A stretch of 64,000 bases of DNA from positions 1-64,000 of the forward strand of contig CBDIHI010000002.1 in the NCBI GenBank assembly GCA_965279075.1, written 5' to 3'. Shown in pieces: positions 18,259 to 26,614 of the stretch; the first letter of the stretch is position 1; every line of letters begins with the position of its first letter. Below the pieces are notes generated by a model, which was given only the letters and a program-made list of their open reading frames with translations, ran no database searches and was not told where the DNA came from. The stretch comes from SZAS-79 sp965279075. GTDB taxonomy: Bacteria; Pseudomonadota; Gammaproteobacteria; Burkholderiales; SG8-39. The position numbers and the translations under genes were made by a program.

Positions 18259-18303
18259 ATTTTACATCAGGTTGGCCTTCGGCGGACAGGGGGCTGCTAG
18301 ACT
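18259..18303. promoter_or_regulatory. Divergent promoter candidates, fusA copy / hydrolase
   Basis: The 179-bp gap between the EF-G gene and the divergent hydrolase holds a TAAAAT box on the minus strand (18259-18264) and TAGACT on the plus strand (18298-18303). The first would give EF-G a leader of about 125 bases rich in GC hairpins; the second lies only 6 bases before the hydrolase ATG. No -35 boxes are convincing. Confidence 0.25.
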
Positions 18304-18309
18304 CACGCC

Positions 18310-19098
18310 ATGCGCCGCCCGGTGCTCCATTTCTCCCACGCAAACGGCTTCCCGGCCCCCAGCTATCGCAGCATGCTGGGCCGGCTGGACGCGCATTTCC
18401 GCGTCGGTGCCATCCCTGCCATCGGCATGGACCCCGCGTGCCCCCCGACCGAGGGCTGGCCCCACCTGCTGCGCCAGCTCGTCGCCCACCTGGAGCACCA
18501 CCACGCCCAGCCCGTGGTCGGCGTCGGCCATTCCTTGGGCGGGTACCTGACCTTCATGGCGGCGGTGGCGCGCCCGGAGATGTTCCGCGCCATCATCCTG
18601 CTCGATTCGCCCGTGATCGGTGCGGTCAAGGGGCGCCTGCTCGGCGCGTCCAAGCGGTTCGGCATCGTCGACCGGGTCACCCCGGCGGGCGTCACGCGCG
18701 AGCGGCGCGCGGAGTGGGCGAGCCTTGCCGAGGCCGAGCGGCATTTCCGCGGCCGCAGGCTGTTCCGGCACTTCGCGCCGGAGGCCCTGCGCGACTACGT
18801 GCGCTACGGCCTGGTCGACGACGGCCGGTGCCTCAGGCTGATGATCGACCCGGCGATCGAGTACCAGATCTACCGCACGATCCCGCACGACCTGCACCGC
18901 CTGCTGCCGCGGCTGAAGGTGCCGGCCGGTTTCATCGGGGGCGCGGACTCCGACGTGGTCAGGCGCGTGGGGCTTTCGACGATGCGGCGGGCCGGATTCG
19001 CGTTCCGGCGCGTGGAGGGCGGGCACCTGTTCCCGCTGGAGCACCCGCAGGCCGCGGCGGACGCGATACTCGATATGACCGCGAGGCTGGGTGCCTGA
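18310..19098 (+). CDS. Alpha/beta hydrolase
   Basis: This 262-residue protein has the alpha/beta-hydrolase fold. The oxyanion segment [12 protein letters not shown] is near residue 7, the nucleophile Ser is in [11 protein letters not shown] (about residue 78), and a late His is in [11 protein letters not shown]. Substrate is unknown; the HANGFP form is common in uncharacterised esterase-like proteins of proteobacteria. No signal peptide is visible, so it is cytoplasmic. It is followed after 41 bp by a Bug receptor and may be read with it. Confidence 0.83.
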   Translation: MRRPVLHFSHANGFPAPSYRSMLGRLDAHFRVGAIPAIGMDPACPPTEGWPHLLRQLVAHLEHHHAQPVVGVGHSLGGYLTFMAAVARPEMFRAIILLDSPVIGAVKGRLLGASKRFGIVDRVTPAGVTRERRAEWASLAEAERHFRGRRLFRHFAPEALRDYVRYGLVDDGRCLRLMIDPAIEYQIYRTIPHDLHRLLPRLKVPAGFIGGADSDVVRRVGLSTMRRAGFAFRRVEGGHLFPLEHPQAAADAILDMTARLGA

Positions 19099-19139
19099 TA
19101 AGCTTGCGGCCGAAACCACAAAAAATCAGGGAGACGACA

Positions 19140-20102
19140 ATGTTCAAGCTAACCGCCGCGCTCGCGGCCGCGCTCATTTCAGCGACCGCGTTCGCGCAAG
19201 GGTACCCGAGCCGCCCGATCCGCATCCTCGTGCCGTTCACGGCGGGCGGGTCGTCGGACATGGTGGCGCGGGCGATCGGCGCAAAGCTGCCCGACGGCCT
19301 GCCGGGTGCGAGCGTGGTGGTCGAGAACCGCCCGGGTGCTAACGGCGCCATCGCCGCGGACCTCACCGCAAAATCCCCGGCCGACGGCTACACCATCCTG
19401 GTCGGCTCGATCGGCACCTTCGCGATCAACGTCGCTCTGCAGCCGAAGCTGTCCTACAACACGCTTCGCGACTTCGACCTGCTCACCGTCGCGGTGCGCA
19501 CGCCGAACCTGCTGGTCTGCAATCCCAAGGTGCCCGCTTCGACGCTCGCGGAACTGCTCGGCTACCTGAAAAAGAATCCTGGCAAGGTGTCCTTCGCTTC
19601 GTCCGGCACCGGGTCGTCGGACCACCTGTCCGCGGAACTGCTGTGGCAGCGCACGGGTACGACCGGCATCCACGTACCCTACAAGGGCGGGTCGGCGGCC
19701 ATGACGGACATGATCGGCGGTTCGGCCGAGTGCTCCTTCCAGAACCTCGGCGCGGTGTCGGGTCACGTGAAAGGCGGCCGGCTCAAGGCCATCGCGGTGA
19801 CCAGCGGCAAGCGCAACCCCGTGTTCCCCGACACGCCGACGATGGCCGAAGCGGGCGTCCCCGGCTTCGAGGTCTACTCGTGGCAGGCGGTGGTGGCGCC
19901 CAAGGGCCTGCCGAAGGACGTGCTGGCGAAATTGCATGGGGCGATCGTCGGCGCGCTCAATGCAGCCGAAACGAAATCGCGCTTCGACGCCCAGGGCTTC
20001 GACATCGTGGCGAACACGCCGGAGCAGTTCGCAGAGTTCCTCAAGGGCGAGATCGGCATGTGGCAGAAGGTCGTCGAGACCGGCGCAATCAAGGCTGACT
20101 AG
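19140..20102 (+). CDS. Bug/TctC-family periplasmic receptor
   Basis: This 320-residue periplasmic receptor has a clear signal peptide (about residues 1-19, ending TAFAQ) and mature start GYPSRPIRILVPFTAGG. Family marks VVENRPGANG, ADGYTILVG, HVPYKGGSAAMTDMIGG and TPTMAEAGVPGFEV are present. The ligand is unknown. An Ldh-family dehydrogenase follows after 17 bp, so the pair may take up and oxidise a hydroxy acid, which is inference from order. The start follows an AGGGAGA box. Confidence 0.92.
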   Translation: MFKLTAALAAALISATAFAQGYPSRPIRILVPFTAGGSSDMVARAIGAKLPDGLPGASVVVENRPGANGAIAADLTAKSPADGYTILVGSIGTFAINVALQPKLSYNTLRDFDLLTVAVRTPNLLVCNPKVPASTLAELLGYLKKNPGKVSFASSGTGSSDHLSAELLWQRTGTTGIHVPYKGGSAAMTDMIGGSAECSFQNLGAVSGHVKGGRLKAIAVTSGKRNPVFPDTPTMAEAGVPGFEVYSWQAVVAPKGLPKDVLAKLHGAIVGALNAAETKSRFDAQGFDIVANTPEQFAEFLKGEIGMWQKVVETGAIKAD

Positions 20103-20119
20103 GAAGAACAGGGATATCC

Positions 20120-21196
20120 ATGGCAAAGATACACATCATCCGGGTCGAGCCGCTCACCGCGGCGATCAAGGCGCTCGTGCGCGGCTTCGGCAGCGACGCG
20201 CGAGAGGTCGACCTCGTCACCGACAACCTCATCCAGGCCAACCTGACCGGGCATGACTCCCACGGCATCGGCATGCTGCCGAAGTATTCCGAAGCGTTCG
20301 TCGAAGGCGGGCTGAAGGCCAATGCGCACGTGAAGACGACGCTCGACGGCGGCGCGATGCTGCGCCTCGACGGGCAGGCGGGCTTCGGCCAGGTGATCGG
20401 CCATGAGGCGATGGAACTCGGCATCGCCCGCGCCAAGCAGTTCGGCAGCTGCATCGTGGCGCTCGGCAACTCGCACCACCTGTGCCGGATAGGCGCGTGG
20501 GCCGAGATGGCCATCGCCGCCAACCTGATATCGGTGCATTTCACCAACGTGATCTCGCGCCCGATCGTTGCGCCTTTCGGCGGCGGCGACGCCCGTTTCG
20601 GCACCAACCCCTTCACCGTGGGGATCCCGGTGCCGGGCGGCGAGCCGATCCTGCTCGACTTCGCCACCAGCGTGATGGCGCAGGGCAAGGCGAGGGTGGC
20701 CTATAACAAGGGCGAGCAGATGCCGCCCGGGCGACTGATCGACGACAAGGGCAACCCGACCACCGACCCGAAGTTCGCCGTGGTCGAGCCCACCGGCGCG
20801 ATCGTCACTTTCGGCGAGCACAAGGGATTCGGCCTCGCCGTGGTGTGCGAGCTGCTCGGCGGCGCGCTGGCCGCGGGCATGGCCTGCCACGAGCCCGCGA
20901 CCGGCAAGAAGCGCGTGCTGAACGGCATGCTCACGATCCTGTTCGACCCGGCCAGGCTGTCCGACGGCGCGATGTTCGCCGGCGAGATGAACGGGTTCAT
21001 CGACTGGGTCAAGGCGTCGCCTGCGCAGGCCGGATTCGACCGCGTGCGCCTCGCGGGTGAGCCGGAGCGTGAGACGCGCGCCAAGCGCCTCGCCCAGGGA
21101 ATCCCGGTGGACGAGACGAGCTGGGGCGATATCCTTAAGGCGGCCGAGCGCCTCAAGGTCGACCCCGCCGTGGTCAACCGGCTCGCCGGGCTGTAG
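20120..21196 (+). CDS. Ldh-family (malate/L-lactate/sulfolactate-type) dehydrogenase
   Basis: This 358-residue NAD(P)-dependent 2-hydroxyacid dehydrogenase belongs to the Ldh2/MDH2 family, distinct from classical lactate dehydrogenases. The SHGIGMLPKY segment (with the conserved His), the NSHHLCRIGAW segment and GGGDARFGTNPFTVGIP are typical. These enzymes oxidise malate, lactate, sulfolactate, ureidoglycolate or 2,3-diketo acids; specificity cannot be read. It is cytoplasmic and directly follows the Bug receptor. The downstream gap contains a short GC stem and a T-run that is too weak to call a terminator with confidence. Confidence 0.88.
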   Translation: MAKIHIIRVEPLTAAIKALVRGFGSDAREVDLVTDNLIQANLTGHDSHGIGMLPKYSEAFVEGGLKANAHVKTTLDGGAMLRLDGQAGFGQVIGHEAMELGIARAKQFGSCIVALGNSHHLCRIGAWAEMAIAANLISVHFTNVISRPIVAPFGGGDARFGTNPFTVGIPVPGGEPILLDFATSVMAQGKARVAYNKGEQMPPGRLIDDKGNPTTDPKFAVVEPTGAIVTFGEHKGFGLAVVCELLGGALAAGMACHEPATGKKRVLNGMLTILFDPARLSDGAMFAGEMNGFIDWVKASPAQAGFDRVRLAGEPERETRAKRLAQGIPVDETSWGDILKAAERLKVDPAVVNRLAGL

Positions 21197-21242
21197 CGCC
21201 GCGGGCGGAGATTTTTTTGTTAACCGGATGTAACGCGGCGCA

Positions 21243-21260
21243 AATCAATTCGGATTGATT
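21243..21260. promoter_or_regulatory. Inverted repeat before the MarR-like gene
   Basis: AATCAAT and ATTGATT form a perfect 7-bp inverted repeat around TCGG. It lies 14 bp before the ATG of the MarR-like gene, in a locally AT-rich patch. Winged-helix regulators often bind such sites in front of their own gene, so autoregulation is plausible. Confidence 0.45.
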
Positions 21261-21274
21261 GCATACTCCAACGC

Positions 21275-21745
21275 ATGCGTGGCGAGTGCATTGCGGGCGA
21301 CGGAAAACGGGAGTCGGACCATTCTTGCGTGGCTCGGAGCGATCGTCGCGCGCGCCGCCTCCAGGCGGTGCTGGCCTTGCGCGAGTGGAGGCAAAGCTAC
21401 CCTGAACTCTTCGGCACCCAGGTCCACATCGACTGCTTCATCCAGATCGGCATGCTTACGACGCATACCGACGTGATTCCCTCTCTCAGCACCCTCTACG
21501 GAAGGCTGTCCTGCGCCGAGAATTCGGTGCGTAACCACTTGCGCACCCTCGCGAGCGGCGGCTGGGTGACTTTCGTACGCATTCCCGGCCGGGATCGTCG
21601 TTCGATCGGGGTTCGCATAGAGGCGCCGATCAAGCGCGCTTTCGACGAGTATTTTGTGCTGCTCGATGCGATCGGCGCTGCGGAGTCGGAAGACGCGGAA
21701 TCAGAGGTCTCCGCACTTGTCGGGGCGAGTCCGGTCACTGCCTGA
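21275..21745 (+). CDS. MarR-like winged-helix regulator
   Basis: This protein of up to 156 residues has a central winged helix-turn-helix. The HTH lies at about residues 69-95 (SLSTLYGRLSCAENSVRNHLRTLASGG, read in two halves) and the wing contains FVRIPGRDRRSIGV. The first 25 residues look poorly conserved, so the true start may be later. It is a likely transcription factor of the MarR type, but the ligand is unknown. The inverted repeat directly upstream suggests self-regulation. It ends 33 bp before the convergent cupin gene. Confidence 0.65.
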   Translation: MRGECIAGDGKRESDHSCVARSDRRARRLQAVLALREWRQSYPELFGTQVHIDCFIQIGMLTTHTDVIPSLSTLYGRLSCAENSVRNHLRTLASGGWVTFVRIPGRDRRSIGVRIEAPIKRAFDEYFVLLDAIGAAESEDAESEVSALVGASPVTA

Positions 21746-21778
21746 CGCCGCGCGGCCCTCGCAGCCGCCACCTTGGTA

Positions 21779-22108
21779 TCAGTCGACGATGAAGAGTTTC
21801 GCGCCGCTTGTGGTCCGCGACCGGTGCGGCTCGGCTCCGTCGGCGACCTGGTAGCTCATTCCGGGCTTCAGGACGTATTTGCGGCCGTCGGCGAGTTCGG
21901 TCTCGAGTTCGCCCTCCATGCACAGCAGGATATGGCCCTTCGAGCACCAGTGGTCGGCCACGTAGCCCGCCGTGTACTCGACCATGCGCACACGGATCGT
22001 GCCGAAATTCCTCGTGCGCCAGTAGGCCAAGCCGCTGTCGCCCCTGTGTTCGGTGCGCTCGACGCCGGACCAGTCGGTCGTGCCGAACGGTATCGCGTGC
22101 ATATCCAT
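21779..22108 (-). CDS. DHCW-type cupin protein
   Basis: This 109-residue single-domain cupin contains VADHWCSKGHILLCMEGE, a variant of the DHCW motif that names a small cupin family, and a second cupin segment with MSYQVADGAEPH. The ATG at 22108 follows AAGGAGA at a good distance. Function is unknown; metal binding by the two His residues is plausible. It lies 13 bp downstream of the FAH-family gene on the same strand and is probably co-transcribed with it. Confidence 0.8.
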   Translation of the reverse strand: MDMHAIPFGTTDWSGVERTEHRGDSGLAYWRTRNFGTIRVRMVEYTAGYVADHWCSKGHILLCMEGELETELADGRKYVLKPGMSYQVADGAEPHRSRTTSGAKLFIVD

Positions 22109-22121
22109 GCCCGGGTCTCCT

Positions 22122-22967
22122 TCAGTCGTCCTTGATCGTGTTCCGTAGCACACCCACGCGGCTGACCTCGATCTCGACCACGTCGCCGGGCTTCATCCAG
22201 ACGGGCGGTTCGCGGCGCGCGCCGACGCCGCCCGGGGTCCCGCTGACGATGACATCGCCCGCTTCGAGCGGCACCCAGGTGGAGAGGTGCGCGATCAGTT
22301 TCGGGATCGAGTGCACCATCAGGTCGGTGGTGGTGTGCTGCATCTCCACGCCGTTGAGGCGCGTGATCAGCGTGAGCTCGGTGGCGGCGGGGATTTCGTC
22401 CGAGGTCACCATCCACGGGCCGAAGCCCCCGGTGGCGGCGAAGTTCTTGCCTGCGGTCCATTGCGTCGTGGCCCATTGCCAGTCGCGCACGGAACCGTCG
22501 TTGTAACAGCTGTACCCGGCGACGTAGTCCCACGAATCTTCCTCGCTGATGCGCCGGCCCGCCTTGCCGATGATGACCGCGATCTCGCCCTCGAAATCGA
22601 GCCTGGTCGATTCGCGCGGCCGCAGGAGAGGCTGGTCGTGGCCGACCTGCGATTCCGGAAAACGCACGAACACCGCGGGCGCCTCGGTCTTCTCACGCCG
22701 GGTTTCCTGCCGGTGGTCCTCGTAGTTGAGCCCGATGCAGAAAATCTTGCCCGGGTTCGGGATCGGTGGCAGGAGCGTCACGTCGGAGAGCTTGAGGTCC
22801 GGCTTCTGCCCGCACGCCTTGCGCGCCTCGGCCAGCCCCTCATGGCGCAGCAGGGTTCGGATGTCCGGGAAACGCGCGCCGATGCGCCGCGTAAGGTCGA
22901 TCAGCCCGTCGCCCTCGACGATTCCGTAGCAGGCGGCGTTCTGGTGCAGGTAAGTGGAGAGTTTCAC
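22122..22967 (-). CDS. Fumarylacetoacetate hydrolase-family protein
   Basis: This 281-residue protein belongs to the FAH superfamily, which hydrolyses C-C bonds in acylpyruvates or isomerises ring-cleavage products. The N-terminal domain begins KLSTYLHQNAACYGIVEGDG, and the catalytic domain has IFCIGLNYEDHRQE and the metal-binding DFEGEIAVIIGK. The GTG at 22967 is chosen because homology starts there; ATG at 23033 would overlap the divergent azlC gene. The protein is cytoplasmic. It sits upstream of a cupin and near the Bug-Ldh pair, so a role in organic-acid breakdown is likely. Confidence 0.88.
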   Translation of the reverse strand: MKLSTYLHQNAACYGIVEGDGLIDLTRRIGARFPDIRTLLRHEGLAEARKACGQKPDLKLSDVTLLPPIPNPGKIFCIGLNYEDHRQETRREKTEAPAVFVRFPESQVGHDQPLLRPRESTRLDFEGEIAVIIGKAGRRISEEDSWDYVAGYSCYNDGSVRDWQWATTQWTAGKNFAATGGFGPWMVTSDEIPAATELTLITRLNGVEMQHTTTDLMVHSIPKLIAHLSTWVPLEAGDVIVSGTPGGVGARREPPVWMKPGDVVEIEVSRVGVLRNTIKDD

Positions 22968-23022
22968 GTGAGGGTCCCCGATGCTTGGCGGTGAATAAAG
23001 GCCGCCAGCATACAATGAGTCA

Positions 23023-23769
23023 ATGTCTTCCATTGCGAACCAGGGCAAGCCCCGCGCCGGCGACGATACCTTCACCGGCGGCGCGCGTGCAGGCCTGCCG
23101 GTCGTGCTCGGATACCTTGGCATCGGCCTTGCAGCCGGCGTGGTCGAACGGGCGGTCGGGTTCTCCTACGCGGAAGTGCTGCTGCTTTCCATGGTCCTCT
23201 ACGCAGGCTCGGCCCAGTTCGTCCTCACGAGCATGGTTGCGCTGGCGACGCCGCTGTCGGCGATCGTGCTGACCGTGTTCCTGGTCAACGTGCGCCACCT
23301 CCTGCTTTCGGCCGCGCTGGCCCCGTACTTTCGCGGGCTGCCGGCCTGGAAGAACGGACTGCTGGGGCTGCAGCTGACCGACGAAACGTTCGTGGTCGCG
23401 ACGGCACGCTTTGCGAAGCGGCCGCCGACAGGCGCGGCGTGGATGGCCGGCCTCAATATCGCCGCCTACTCGACCTGGGCGCTGGCCAACGTCGCGGGCG
23501 CGGTGTTCTCCGCGCAGTTCGCCGGCTCGGCGACCGGCACCAAGGTGCTGGGCTTCGCGCTGCCCTGCATGTTCGCCGGGTTGCTGGTGCTGCAGCTCGC
23601 GGCGCGTCCTCGCATTCGACTGGGTCTCGCTGTCGCGCTCTTCTCCGCGGCGCTCGGCGTCCTGGTGCAGTCCCTGCACCCGGGTCCTTGGGCGGTGATC
23701 GTGGCCACCGTCGCGGGTGCGACGCTCGGGCTGGGACTGGAACGATGGACATCCGCCCAGAGATCCTGA
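23023..23769 (+). CDS. azlC: AzlC-type branched-chain amino acid exporter, large subunit
   Basis: This 248-residue integral membrane protein is the large subunit of an AzlCD exporter, which removes branched-chain amino acids or analogues from the cell. Several hydrophobic helices are visible, with the family segments LYAGSAQFVLTSM and VFLVNVRHLLLSAAL and the LTDETFVVA segment. The next gene, azlD, overlaps its end by 25 bp, the usual arrangement. It is transcribed away from the FAH-family gene, with 55 bp between their starts. Confidence 0.9.
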   Translation: MSSIANQGKPRAGDDTFTGGARAGLPVVLGYLGIGLAAGVVERAVGFSYAEVLLLSMVLYAGSAQFVLTSMVALATPLSAIVLTVFLVNVRHLLLSAALAPYFRGLPAWKNGLLGLQLTDETFVVATARFAKRPPTGAAWMAGLNIAAYSTWALANVAGAVFSAQFAGSATGTKVLGFALPCMFAGLLVLQLAARPRIRLGLAVALFSAALGVLVQSLHPGPWAVIVATVAGATLGLGLERWTSAQRS

Positions 23770-24062
23770 CGCTTGTGCTCGCGTGCGCCGCGGTCACCGT
23801 CGTGCCGCGGGTGGTGCCGCTGGTGCTGCTCGCCAAGGTGGACCTGCCCGGATGGCTCCTGCAATGGCTCGGGTACGTCCCGATCGCAGTGCTGGCGGCC
23901 TTGCTCGCCATCGAGGTGCTGGTCGTCGACGGCCGGACGGCGGTTTCGATCGCCAACCCGTCCCTGCTTGCGACCATTCCGGCGCTGGCGGTAGCGGCCC
24001 TGACGCGCAGCCTGATCGGTACCGTGGCCGTCGGTGTGGGAGTCTATTGGCTACTGGCATAG
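23745..24062 (+). CDS. azlD: AzlD-type exporter small subunit
   Basis: This 105-residue membrane protein has three or four helices (for instance LTLVLACAAVTVVPRVVPLV) and matches the AzlD small subunit in length and in the VVPRVVPLVLL segment. It partners with AzlC for export of branched-chain amino acids. The ATG at 23745 overlaps azlC by 25 bp, so translation is probably coupled. It is followed by a 177-bp gap that holds a direct repeat. Confidence 0.88.
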   Translation: MDIRPEILTLVLACAAVTVVPRVVPLVLLAKVDLPGWLLQWLGYVPIAVLAALLAIEVLVVDGRTAVSIANPSLLATIPALAVAALTRSLIGTVAVGVGVYWLLA

Positions 24063-24121
24063 ATCATTCGCCTGCGCTTTTCGCGCGGCGGCCCGTCCGG
24101 GGCGCGACATCCGGGAATAGC

Positions 24122-24162
24122 GGCTGCGACAATGCTGTTAGTCCCGGCAAGGCTGCGACAAT
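24122..24162. repeat. Two 12-bp direct repeats
   Basis: GGCTGCGACAAT occurs twice (24122-24133 and 24151-24162), 29 bp apart, in the gap before the TPR protein gene. The spacing is close to three helical turns, so a regulator site is possible. Nothing else was seen in this 177-bp gap except a GGGAGG ribosome-binding site. Confidence 0.4.
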
Positions 24163-24239
24163 CGTCAGCCCAAGGGGGACGGCCCTGTCCGGGACCTTGC
24201 GCCGGATACTGCCAACTGGCCAAAAAAGGGAGGTACAGC

Positions 24240-24734
24240 ATGAGTGATCGGAACTATTTCTCGGCCGCGCTGACGGCAGCGCTTTTCGCGGGGCTGTCCG
24301 CGTTCCAGTCGGCGCACGGGGCCGGGGACGCTGGCGGCGAGGAGCGCAGTTGGTCGGCCAAGTCCGACTCGGTGGTCGAGAAGCTGGCGACCTACACCTC
24401 GAAGAAGGACTGGCAGGGAGCGGAGGGTTACATGAAAGGCGTGGTGGCATCGAATCCGCAGGACGCCAACTACAACAACCTCTACGCCTACACCATGCGC
24501 AAGGGCCCGAACCCCAACATGAACCTTGTGTTCAAGTACTACAACGAGGCGCTCAGGATCGACCCGAACCACCGCAATGCCCACGAGTACATCGGCGAGG
24601 CCTACCTCATGGTCGGCAATGTCGCCAAGGCGAAGGAGCACCTCGCCGTGCTCGACCGCCTTTGCACCTTCGGGTGCGAAGAGTACTCGGACCTCAAGAA
24701 GGCGATTGCCGGGTACGAAGCAAGGAAGAAATAG
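24240..24734 (+). CDS. Exported TPR-repeat protein
   Basis: This 164-residue protein has a signal peptide (about residues 1-27, ending AHGAG) and a short TPR array: YYNEALRIDPNHRNAHEYIG and AYLMVGNVAKAKEHLAVLD match TPR helices. A CTFGC pair near residue 145 may form a disulphide in the periplasm. The ATG at 24240 is preceded by GGGAGG. The function is unknown; small periplasmic TPR proteins of this kind often act as scaffolds. It is followed after 71 bp by allophanate hydrolase, without clear functional link. Confidence 0.75.
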   Translation: MSDRNYFSAALTAALFAGLSAFQSAHGAGDAGGEERSWSAKSDSVVEKLATYTSKKDWQGAEGYMKGVVASNPQDANYNNLYAYTMRKGPNPNMNLVFKYYNEALRIDPNHRNAHEYIGEAYLMVGNVAKAKEHLAVLDRLCTFGCEEYSDLKKAIAGYEARKK

Positions 24735-24805
24735 CCGGGCTTTGCCAGACCGGCGTGGCATGGGGCATGCTTGGCCGTACCGGCTCATCCCCAAGGTATC
24801 CCGCC

Positions 24806-26614
24806 ATGCTGCAGCCCCAAGACAGCCTAGATCTCCAAAGCCTCGGCACGCGCCTGCGGGAGGGGCGCCTGCGTCCGGCGGAGGTCGTCGAGGGAATCCT
24901 CGAGCGTATCTCCGCCCGGGGTGCGGACAACGCCTGGATCCACCTCCTGCCGCGTGAATCGCTTCTGGCGCGAGCGGCCGAACTCGAGCGGGTGGGGCCC
25001 GCCGGGCTGCCGCTCTACGGGATTCCGTTCGCGATCAAGGACAACATCGACCTTGCGGGCTGTCCGACCACGGCCGCCTGCCCTGACTTCGCCTATGTTG
25101 CCGGTGCCAGCGCGCCGGTGGTGCAGGCACTTCTCGACGCGGGGGCGATCCCGATCGGCAAGACCAACCTCGACCAGTTTGCCGCGGGGCTGGTGGGGGC
25201 ACGCTCGCCCTACGGCGCCTGCCCGAACACGTTCGATTCCCGTTACGTCTCCGGCGGATCCAGTTCGGGCTCTGCCGTAGCCACGGCAGCAGGCCTGGTG
25301 AGTTTTGCGCTCGGCACCGACACGGCCGGCTCGGGCCGCGTCCCGGCGGCATTCAACAACCTGTTCGGCCTCAAGCCCACGTGCGGGCTCTTTAGCGCGC
25401 GCGGCGTGGTGCCGGCGTGCAGGACGCTCGATTGCATCTCGATCTTGGCGCTGACCGCGGACGACGCCACCCGGGTGCTGCAGGTGGCGCGTGGATACGA
25501 TGCCGAAGATCCCTACTCGCGCCATGCGCCGTATGACGGGGATCGCCTGCCGGAGCGGCTTGCGGGCTGCAGGCTGGGGGTTCCACGCGCCGGGCAGCTT
25601 GAGTTTTTCGGCAACTACGAGGCGGGACGGGTGTTCGGGGAAGCCGTCGCCACCCTCGAACGGCTCGGCGCGAAAACGGTCGAGATCGACTTTGCGCCGT
25701 TCCTCGAAGCCGCGCGGCTCCTATACGAAGGCCCGTGGATCGCCGAACGGTACGTCGGCATCCGGGATTTTCTCGACAAGCACCCCGAGAAGGTGTTTCC
25801 CGTCACCCGGCAGATCCTTTCCGGCGGGGCGACCCCGACGGCGGCCGAAGCGTTCGCCGCCCAGTACCGCCTCAAGTCGCTGGCGCGCCGAGCCGAGGGC
25901 GTATGGGACGACGTGGATGCGATCGTCGCCCCGACCGCCGGGACCATCTACACGATCGCCGAGGTCGAGGCCGATCCGATCCGCACCAACAGCACGCTCG
26001 GCACGTATACCAATTTCATGAACCTGCTGGATTTCGCCGCGGTCGCCGTGCCTGCGGGTTTCCAGGCGAACGGCCTGCCGTTCGGGATCACGCTGTTTGC
26101 TCCCGCCTTCACCGATGCCGGGCTGTGCCGCCTGGGCGGCGAGGCGCAGCGGGCGCTTGTCAGTACGATGGGCGCAACGGGTCTGCCATTCCCCGCGCCA
26201 GTCACACATTCCTTGCCCGTGCCGGCGTTTGTGCGCGTTGCGGTCTGCGGGGCACACATGTCCGGCCTGCCGCTGAACCACCAGCTGACGGCGCGGGGCA
26301 GCGTGCTGGAAAAGCGCTCAAGTACGGCACCGGCCTATCGGCTGTTTGCGTTGGGTGGCTTCACACCGCCCAGGCCGGGCATGGTACGCGCGCCTTTGGG
26401 AGGTGCGGCCATTGAGGTCGAAGTTTGGCGGGTGCCGACCGAACACTTCGGCAGCTTCGTCGACGGGATTCCCGGACCGCTGGGCATCGGTACCGTGGAA
26501 CTGGAACATGGCGAGACGCTGCGCGGGTTCCTCTGCGAGGCGCATGCCGTCGAGGGGGCCGAGGAGGTCACGCACCTCGGCAGCTGGCGGGCGTTCGTCG
26601 CCCGCGGTGCCTAG
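24806..26614 (+). CDS. atzF: Allophanate hydrolase
   Basis: This 602-residue cytoplasmic enzyme hydrolyses allophanate to ammonia and CO2. The amidase-signature domain (about 1-440) has the catalytic Lys in FAIKDNID, the Ser of SGGSSSGSAVA and the nucleophile Ser in TDTAGSGRVPA. The C-terminal domain (about 470-602, with VAVCGAHMSGLPLNHQL and GFLCEAHAVEGA) matches the AtzF/DUR1 tail. Length fits AtzF (about 600). Urea carboxylase is not nearby, so it acts apart from its usual partner. Its last 4 bp overlap the end of the convergent class II aldolase gene. Confidence 0.93.
   Translation: MLQPQDSLDLQSLGTRLREGRLRPAEVVEGILERISARGADNAWIHLLPRESLLARAAELERVGPAGLPLYGIPFAIKDNIDLAGCPTTAACPDFAYVAGASAPVVQALLDAGAIPIGKTNLDQFAAGLVGARSPYGACPNTFDSRYVSGGSSSGSAVATAAGLVSFALGTDTAGSGRVPAAFNNLFGLKPTCGLFSARGVVPACRTLDCISILALTADDATRVLQVARGYDAEDPYSRHAPYDGDRLPERLAGCRLGVPRAGQLEFFGNYEAGRVFGEAVATLERLGAKTVEIDFAPFLEAARLLYEGPWIAERYVGIRDFLDKHPEKVFPVTRQILSGGATPTAAEAFAAQYRLKSLARRAEGVWDDVDAIVAPTAGTIYTIAEVEADPIRTNSTLGTYTNFMNLLDFAAVAVPAGFQANGLPFGITLFAPAFTDAGLCRLGGEAQRALVSTMGATGLPFPAPVTHSLPVPAFVRVAVCGAHMSGLPLNHQLTARGSVLEKRSSTAPAYRLFALGGFTPPRPGMVRAPLGGAAIEVEVWRVPTEHFGSFVDGIPGPLGIGTVELEHGETLRGFLCEAHAVEGAEEVTHLGSWRAFVARGA

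Noticed and set aside
21197..21217. Terminator after the Ldh-family gene
   Set aside because: The stem is only about 4 bp (CGCC/GGCG) although a seven-T run follows; too weak to list.
22968..23033. Upstream ATG for the FAH-family gene
   Set aside because: It would overlap the start of the divergent azlC gene, and homology begins at the GTG.
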